NCBI GenBank assembly: GCA_050748045.1
Contig: JBOGIW010000082.1
Coordinates: forward strand, 1 to 8,155
DNA from: CAVYVZ01 sp050748045
GTDB taxonomy: Bacteria > Acidobacteriota > Vicinamibacteria > Vicinamibacterales > UBA2999
DNA length: 8,155 nt
Direction: 5' to 3'
Shown: positions 6,201-8,155 of the stretch, piece after piece
Layout: each line of letters begins with the position of its first letter
Position numbering within the stretch: position 1 is the first letter of the stretch
Made by a program: the position numbers and the translations under genes
Notes under the pieces: model-generated
Told to the model about the DNA's origin: nothing
The model's database searches: none
The model's input: only the letters and a program-made list of their open reading frames with translations

Positions 6201-8155
6201 ACGCTCGTCGAGAGCCTGCACTGCGACAGGCTCAACCCGCACATCGTGCTGGACGACTCGCCGTTCTTCATCGTCGGCAGGACGATGCCGTGGCAGCCGG
6301 TCAGAGATGCGGACGGCACGGCGCTGCCGCGGCGCGCCGGCGTGAGCTCGTTCGGGTTCGGCGGGGTCAATGCGCACGTGGTGGTCGAGGAGTATGTCGA
6401 TACACGCCCCAGCGGGTCCTCCCCGAGCGGAGCGCCTTCCGTCATCGTCCTGTCGGCGAGGACCGAGCGTCAGCTTCAGCAGCAGGCGGAGCAGTTGCTC
6501 GAGGCGCTCGATCGCGAGGGGTACTCGGATTCCGATCTCGCCGATATCGCGTTCACGCTGCAGACCGGCCGCGACGCGATGGACGAGCGTCTCGGGTTCG
6601 TCGTTCGGTCGCTCGACGAGCTGAAGGCGACGCTCGCGCGGTGGCTGGGCGGCGCGGGAGGGATCGAGGGTCTCTATCGCGGGCGCGCGAACCGGGGCAA
6701 CGACGCGCTGTCGGCCTTCGCCGTGGACGAGGACCTCCACGGCGCGATCGACGCCTGGTTCCGAAAGCGCAAGTACGACGCGCTTCTCGACCTCTGGACG
6801 AAAGGCATGGAGATCGACTGGCGGAGGGTCCACGCCGATGCGCCGCGGCGTCGCCTCAGCCTGCCGACGTATCCTTTCGCGAGGGATCGCTACTGGGTTC
6901 CGCAGGGCCGTGATGAGCGCGGCTCGGTTGGAACACGCGGCCAACCCGGCGAGGCCCGATATCTCCACCCGCTGCTTCACACGAACACGTCCACTCTCGC
7001 CGAGCAGCAATACACGACGGCGTTCACCGGCGACGAGCCGTTCCTGACGGATCACAGGGTCCGCGGTCACCGGATTCTCCCCGGCGTCGCTCACCTCGAG
7101 ATCGCACGCGCGGCGTTCCAGATGGCGAGCGGCCTGGAGCCGGGCGCTCCCGTGGGCATTCGGCTCCTCGACGTAATCTGGCGACGCCCGCTCCTCGTCG
7201 GCGCTCGGGGCCTTCAGGTCATCGTCGCGCTCGACGGGGAGCCCGACGGCCGCGTCGGCTTCAGGGTGTACAGCCGGAGCCAGGGGCCCAAGACCGTCGA
7301 GCATCTCTACAGTCAGGGACGCGCCGAGTGGCTCACCGGCGCGCCTCCGCACGTCGATCTGGCAGCCCTGCGCGAACGGTGCGGAGAGCAGGCGCTCACC
7401 GCCGCACAGTGCTACGCCGCGTTCACCGAGGCGGGCATTGCCTACGGCGCGGCGCATCAGGGGCTCGCGAGCGTCCGCTGCGGAGCGGGAGAGGTCCTGG
7501 GCGAGGTCGTTCTGCCCTCGTCGATGACCGCACGGCGGGCGCCGTACGTGCTCCATCCGAGCCTCATGGACTCGGCGCTCCAGGCCATCATCGGCCTGCG
7601 GGCGAGCTCCAGCAACGCCGCGCTCGCGATCCCGTCCGGACTCGCCGTGCTCGAGGTGTTCGCGTCGTGTCCCGATCGCCTCTGGTCGTGGGTGCGCCCG
7701 GCGGAGGTTGCCGCAGCCGGCGACGGCATCGAGACGTACGACGTGGACCTCATTGGTGATGATGGGCTCGTGTGCGTTCGTCTGAGGAGTCTTGCGTTGC
7801 GCACGCTCGGCGCCAGTGTGCCGGCGTCTCTGCCTGCTGCGCCGGCAGCCGCGTCCGCCGTCGCCCGGCCAGCCGCACGCGTTCCCGTATCGGGCGCGGA
7901 AAGCCTGGCCTCGACCGTGGCGCGCATCCTGCGGCGCGAGATCTCGAACACGCTGAAAGTCGACGAGCGCGACATCGACGAGGACACGAAGCTCGAGGAG
8001 TACGGTTTCGATTCGATCACGCTGACGGAGCTCGCGAATCGCCTGAACCACACGTACCACCTCGAGGTGGCGCCGACGGTCCTCTTCGAATATCCGACGA
8101 TCGCCGCGCTCGCGCCGCACCTGGCCGTCGAGTACGCGCGCGAGCTCTCCGCGAG
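150..8155 (+). CDS. Trans-AT modular polyketide synthase, ER-KS-KR-ACP-KS-DH-ACP (3' end beyond the window)
   Basis: Seen: the frame is open for 2668 complete codons with no stop. The domains in order are ER (aa 41-361), KS1 (429-851), KR (1085-1502), ACP1 (1532-1607), KS2 (1647-2082), DH (2271-2554) and ACP2 (2585-2660), each with its catalytic motif. Start choice: an in-frame TAA lies at 120-122 and the ATG at 150 is the first start after it, although no Shine-Dalgarno sequence precedes it. Known for the family: cytoplasmic megasynthases that extend an acyl chain on phosphopantetheinyl ACPs. Gaps after KS1 (about 230 residues) and KS2 (about 190) are too short for a normal AT plus linker, and no GHSxG motif is seen, so malonyl loading must come from a free-standing AT. 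Odd: the protein begins with an ER that has no KR, DH or ACP of its own before it, and two linkers are made of tandem repeats. The product cannot be named from this window. Confidence 0.96.
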   Translation, partial: MHTLDILRALRAGTIGIDEARRKLASATAPAPSPGTRARGVVVSSVQAPEAVALSEWRVAPPAAGEVTVHVRASAINFADVLCLNGLYPTMPRYPFVPGFEVAGVVAAVGAEVSGLAIGDAVIALTGERLGGHASHVNVPAANAIGKPDGLSFEDACGLPVVFSTVYYAFELAKLSSTEHVLVQSAAGGCGLMALQLAHERQAVAYGTSSRPEKLDLLRSIGVRHVIDYKAADIAHEIRRLTSNRGVDVVLNMLGGAAVQQGLDSLAPFGRYLEIAVHALKTGQKLDLSRLVQNQTFHSIDLRRAGLGGRLGQRALLDAMVSMLRSRRIVPIVSRVYPLHQIGDAFQHVSSGNHVGKVVVSHTAGAAIDRTADCVAALAAHKRRCDEAGTSQRSLVPVGAGVRDEAGTSRRSLVQAGAGGRDDAPRHDGIAIVSMAGRFPRANDVEELWENIAQSRDCISEVPPERWPADRFYDPKRQTAGKSYSRWMGVVQDAEAFDPLFFNISPAEAAWMDPQQRMFLEECWHCLEDGAIRPSALSGARCGVFVGCGPSDYGRDPERNGLHVHGLTGGASSILAARISYFLNLTGPCLAIETACSSSLVAIAQACDSLVAGNCDLALAGGVHLMFGPGLHVMTSDAGMLSEHGRCFTFDARANGFVPGEGVGVLLLKRLPDAKRAGDPIAGIIRGWGVNHDGRTNGITAPSVKSQAALEKEVYRRFAIDPGTITLVEAHGTGTALGDPIEIEALAEAFRAFTARTAYCAVGSIKSNIGHLMTAAGVAGAMKVLLSLRHRMLPPTINFERPNPHLPLEGSTFYDNTRLEPWVADPEAPRRAAVSSFGFSGTNAHLVIEEAAIEEAAIQKAAPAEEPCRDADRQAPGRHTRLFPLSAKSRAQVKRSASNLHAALANLAGVDLRDIAYTLQVGREPMEHRLVVLADSRAALEQLLDAYVHDRSSTALLTGHVQDARDAAAVEAIAPDGALSGVTVDEAEWRRIATSWLEGAFIDWDRLYAGEKPRRVRLPGYPFAHKRYAPPAAADRIGADAAGREPLAPLHPLVHRNTSDLDFALVAPDTPKPGVAARAGDGISLFRPRWIAADAPTERSASVPAIRRHLIVCEVDAIDRAAIQERLGPADCTMLHATGLELPEKYEQFSLQVLDVLQRIQRARPDRSVLVQLVGGGRSELLLHGLGGMLRAAQLESAVVCGQVIDAGEHRSPADLLTILEAEARERQFKEVRYRNGTRSVSGWEPIESSVATIPWRAGGVYVISGGGGRLGVLMAEEIARRAQGATIVLLGRRDPALAHAEVRGRLESLGASVRYHRIDVADRAAVERVIHDTASGLGAIHGIVHAAGVLRDGYIYKKLPDDVRAVLAPKVGGIVNLDLASRSLPLDVFIAFSSFAGAMANAGQADYVAANAFMDAYARHRASLVEAGERHGRTLSVNWPLWRDGGMRVDAATERRMARDLGLVPLDTGAALDAMYRGLATGDPQVLVLSGDPETIGRRLFGRGAEPERHATTGTPAAVANAGQAPDGATRMRVERVLVQAVSGLLGIDAHEIDRDTELGELGCDSIAFAKLAGRLAEQYGIELAPIVFFEHRTINALATFLLHEHGPALIADLGGIQNPEPRTQNPEPNPEHEPGTRNPEPGTRVAVIGMSGCFPKAPDLRAFWENLVAGRDCIDEIPASRWDWRDYHGGPGEEGNVTWTRHGAFIDGVDEFDALFFGISPAEAELMDPQQRLLMTHVWWAIEDAGYAPHSLAGSNSAIFVGTGSTGYSSLLDRANAAIKGYSSTGSVPSIGPNRMSFLLDWHGPSEPIETACSSSLVAVHRALQAIEQGACDAAVVGGVNTIVTPDAHIGFAKAGMLSASGRCKTFSDQADGYVRGEGVGMLFLKRLSLAERDGDHIYALLLASAENHGGRANSLTAPNPGAQAALLEAAYDKAGIDPRTVGYIEAHGTGTPLGDPIEIDALKRAFSAPGKTTDGERVAAAQCGVGSVKTNIGHLELAAGIAGLIKVVLQLRHQTLVESLHCDRLNPHIVLDDSPFFIVGRTMPWQPVRDADGTALPRRAGVSSFGFGGVNAHVVVEEYVDTRPSGSSPSGAPSVIVLSARTERQLQQQAEQLLEALDREGYSDSDLADIAFTLQTGRDAMDERLGFVVRSLDELKATLARWLGGAGGIEGLYRGRANRGNDALSAFAVDEDLHGAIDAWFRKRKYDALLDLWTKGMEIDWRRVHADAPRRRLSLPTYPFARDRYWVPQGRDERGSVGTRGQPGEARYLHPLLHTNTSTLAEQQYTTAFTGDEPFLTDHRVRGHRILPGVAHLEIARAAFQMASGLEPGAPVGIRLLDVIWRRPLLVGARGLQVIVALDGEPDGRVGFRVYSRSQGPKTVEHLYSQGRAEWLTGAPPHVDLAALRERCGEQALTAAQCYAAFTEAGIAYGAAHQGLASVRCGAGEVLGEVVLPSSMTARRAPYVLHPSLMDSALQAIIGLRASSSNAALAIPSGLAVLEVFASCPDRLWSWVRPAEVAAAGDGIETYDVDLIGDDGLVCVRLRSLALRTLGASVPASLPAAPAAASAVARPAARVPVSGAESLASTVARILRREISNTLKVDERDIDEDTKLEEYGFDSITLTELANRLNHTYHLEVAPTVLFEYPTIAALAPHLAVEYARELSA
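270..1232 (+). other. Enoylreductase (ER) domain at the protein N-terminus
   Basis: Residues 41-361, a medium-chain dehydrogenase/reductase fold of the quinone-oxidoreductase/PKS-ER type. Visible landmarks: the N-terminal INFADVL element near residues 76-82, the SFEDACGLPVVFSTVYYAF stretch typical of PKS ERs, the NADPH-binding SAAGGCG loop (G188, G189, G191), DVVLNMLGG, and a C-terminal GKVVV strand at 356-360. Role in the family: NADPH-dependent reduction of an alpha,beta-enoyl-ACP to the saturated acyl-ACP. Length is normal for a PKS ER, so it looks intact. Position is unusual: nothing in this protein precedes it that could make its enoyl substrate, so it should serve the ACP of the preceding subunit (inference). 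A fused trans-acting ER that serves another module is the alternative. Confidence 0.9.
1303..1410 (+). repeat. Tandem duplication, 2 x 54 bp, in the ER-KS1 linker
   Basis: Two head-to-tail 54-bp units (1303-1356 and 1357-1410) match at 49 of 54 positions by eye. A third, diverging start (GCGACGA) follows at 1411. Fifty-four is a multiple of three, so the frame is kept and the protein carries two 18-residue copies (385-402 and 403-420) with the shared core DEAGTS-x-RSLV followed by a Gly/Ala-rich tail. It lies wholly in the low-complexity linker between ER and KS1 and does not touch either domain. Inference: a recent in-frame slippage or unequal-crossover duplication that lengthens a flexible linker. 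Confidence 0.93.
1434..2702 (+). other. Ketosynthase KS1, catalytically complete
   Basis: Residues 429-851. The Cys-His-His triad is complete: C596 in ETACSSS, H731 in EAHGTGT and H771 in KSNIGH. The C-terminal SSFGFSGTNAHLVIEE motif closes the domain. Function in the family: takes the upstream acyl chain onto C596 and condenses it with (methyl)malonyl-ACP1. It carries NHDGRTNGITAPS, whereas KS2 carries NHGGRANSLTAPN, so the two KSs belong to different clades. Inference: KS1 accepts the chain reduced by the ER, consistent with its position; a KS phylogeny would be needed to state the substrate class. Confidence 0.95.
2703..3296 (+). other. Post-KS1 linker (flanking subdomain, no AT)
   Basis: Residues 852-1049. 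An Ala/Glu-rich stretch is followed by the alpha/beta flanking subdomain (FPLSAKS near the start, then DIAYTLQVGREPMEHRL), and the segment runs through LPGYPFAHKRY at 1018-1028, the linker motif that normally wraps back on the KS. No AT motif is present. In trans-AT synthases this region is what remains at the position where cis-AT enzymes hold an AT, and it has been proposed as a docking surface for the free AT. Confidence 0.8.
3297..3341 (+). other. DH-start-like remnant between KS1 linker and KR
   Basis: Residues 1050-1064 begin LHPLVHRNTSDL, matching the first residues of the real DH domain in the next module (LHPLLHTNTSTL from residue 2272) at 9 of 12 positions. The real DH goes on to its catalytic HxxxGxxxxP about 30 residues later; here the similarity stops and only some 20 residues separate it from the KR start. 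Inference: a relic of a DH lost from a KS-DH-KR module, or a conserved linker end shared by both module types. Not a functional dehydratase. Confidence 0.5.
3402..4655 (+). other. Ketoreductase (KR) domain, probable B-type
   Basis: Residues 1085-1502, with structural subdomain (from LFRPRW at 1085-1090) and catalytic Rossmann subdomain (from about 1262). NADPH loop: SGGGGRLG with G1266-G1272. Catalytic set: K1371 (APKVGG), S1395 (FSSFAG), Y1408 (DYVAANAF) and N1412; the Ser-Tyr spacing of 13 and Tyr-Asn spacing of 4 are canonical. Reduces the beta-keto group on ACP1 to a hydroxyl. The loop reads AGVLRD (L1351, R1352, D1353); the retained Asp of the LDD fingerprint points to B-type, D-configured alcohol by the usual rule (inference). 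No methyltransferase is inserted between the subdomains. Confidence 0.93.
4743..4970 (+). other. Acyl carrier protein ACP1
   Basis: Residues 1532-1607. The phosphopantetheine attachment serine is S1567 in LGELGCDSIAFAKL, followed by the usual helix and the FFEHRTINALATFL end. It carries the extender and growing chain for KS1 and KR. The Cys before the Asp-Ser pair is less common than Phe, Leu or Met at this site, but the serine and fold are intact. Single copy; no tandem ACP and no Trp of the kind that marks beta-branching ACPs was seen. Confidence 0.93.
5006..5086 (+). repeat. Degenerate 7-bp satellite (GAACCCG) inside the ACP1-KS2 linker
   Basis: Twelve GAAC-starting units in a row: five 7-bp variants (GAACCCG, GAACCCC, GAACCCA) and two short units (5 bp at 5034-5038 and 6 bp at 5046-5051), then five perfect GAACCCG copies at 5052-5086. 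Total length is 81 bp, or 27 codons, so the frame is kept: the two short units remove three bases together. Because 7 is not a multiple of 3, the perfect part gives a 7-residue peptide period (EPGTRNP). The repeat contains no stop in any of six frames. It begins just after ACP1 and ends one codon before the first KS2 strand (VAVIGMSG). It looks like an intergenic-type satellite tolerated in, or inserted into, a flexible linker. Confidence 0.95.
5088..6395 (+). other. Ketosynthase KS2, catalytically complete
   Basis: Residues 1647-2082. Triad complete: C1815 in ETACSSS, H1950 in EAHGTGT and H1997 in KTNIGH; closes with SSFGFGGVNAHVVVEE. Both histidines are present, so this is not the usual condensation-incompetent KS0, which typically lacks the HGTGT histidine. 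SIGPNRMSFLLDWHGPSEP before the active site and NHGGRANSLTAPN after it are motifs typical of trans-AT KSs. Inference: accepts the beta-hydroxyacyl chain made by the KR on ACP1. A KS clade assignment is required to confirm the substrate. Confidence 0.95.
6396..6959 (+). other. Post-KS2 linker (flanking subdomain, no AT)
   Basis: Residues 2083-2270. Same plan as the post-KS1 linker: SVIVLSAR, a helix rich in Gln and Glu, DIAFTLQTGRDAMDERLGFV, MEIDWRRV, and the closing LPTYPFARDRYW at 2238-2249. A short polar spacer (2250-2270) leads to the DH. No acyltransferase motif is seen, which again shows a trans-AT system. Confidence 0.85.
6960..7811 (+). other. Dehydratase (DH) domain, active-site complete
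   Basis: Residues 2271-2554, a double-hotdog fold of the PKS-DH family. Catalytic His is H2302 within HxxxGxxxxP (H2302, G2306, P2311); catalytic Asp is D2474 within DxxxQ (D2474, Q2478, in HPSLMDSALQ). The YGxxHQ element starts at Y2432, the trans-AT form of the YGPxF motif. Role: removes water from a beta-hydroxyacyl-ACP to give an enoyl thioester. No KR lies in its own module within the window, so its hydroxy substrate comes either from a KR beyond the right edge or from the previous module's KR. Pyran synthase or shift-type relatives look less likely because both catalytic motifs are canonical. Confidence 0.92.
7812..7901 (+). other. Ala/Pro-rich linker between DH and ACP2
   Basis: Residues 2555-2584, dominated by Ala, Pro, Val and Ser (for example SLPAAPAAASAVARP). 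A flexible tether of this kind commonly precedes an ACP so that it can reach several active sites. No exact nucleotide repeat was seen here, unlike the other two linkers. Confidence 0.7.
7902..8129 (+). other. Acyl carrier protein ACP2
   Basis: Residues 2585-2660. Phosphopantetheine attachment at S2622 in EEYGFDSITLTELANRLN, a standard trans-AT PKS ACP core, and the domain ends with LFEYPTIAALAPHL. It serves KS2 and the DH. The reading frame stays open through the last base, so at least one further domain is likely; KR or KS would be the common follow-on. Confidence 0.93.

Noticed and set aside
5088..6395. KS2 as a classic non-elongating KS0
   Set aside because: Cys1815, His1950 and His1997 are all present; inactivity is not supported by the catalytic residues, though substrate-level gating cannot be excluded.
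1938..8120. A 2060-codon open reading frame on the - strand
   Set aside because: It lies wholly antisense to the PKS gene, is rich in Arg, Ala and Glu without domain structure, and is explained by the strong G/C third-position bias of the sense gene. Its GSGFRVPGSGF-like stretch is just the reverse reading of the GAACCCG array.

Overview
The window is almost entirely one very large open reading frame on the + strand, from an ATG at 150 through the right edge (2668 complete codons, still open). It encodes part of a modular type I polyketide synthase (PKS). The DNA is very GC-rich with G/C-dominated third codon positions. No acyltransferase (AT) domain follows either ketosynthase, and the post-KS linkers and KS motifs are of the trans-AT kind. 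Host is uncertain: a GC-rich bacterium with a large genome and tolerance for short repeats, such as an Acidobacteriota or Myxococcota member, is plausible, but no taxonomic marker is present.

Layout: 1-149 is a short leader built largely of degenerate tandem repeats (CTTCGTGNC, then TCTCCGT-like units), with no clear ribosome binding site and perhaps the tail of an upstream frame. The protein then reads: N-terminal helical segment (aa 1-37), enoylreductase ER (41-361), linker with an 18-residue tandem duplication (385-420), KS1 (429-851), post-KS linker, a short DH-start-like remnant (1050-1064), KR (1085-1502), ACP1 (1532-1607), a linker encoded by a degenerate 7-bp satellite (GAACCCG), KS2 (1647-2082), post-KS linker, DH (2271-2554), Ala/Pro linker, ACP2 (2585-2660), then the window edge.

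How the parts work together: an acyl chain made upstream is probably alpha,beta-reduced by the leading ER, whose module partners (KR, DH, ACP) must lie on the preceding protein or elsewhere. KS1 then extends the chain with malonyl units loaded on ACP1 by a separate AT, and the KR, which carries an LxD motif, gives a beta-hydroxy thioester. KS2, whose motifs resemble KSs that take hydroxylated substrates, receives it. The following DH and ACP lack a KR inside the window, so they either act with a KR just beyond the edge (DH-ACP-KR order) or dehydrate the KR product as a dehydrating bimodule.

No RNA gene, CRISPR array, transposon or second complete gene was found. The most unusual features are the short-repeat arrays: one in the leader and two inside the PKS gene, both of the latter exactly at inter-domain linkers.
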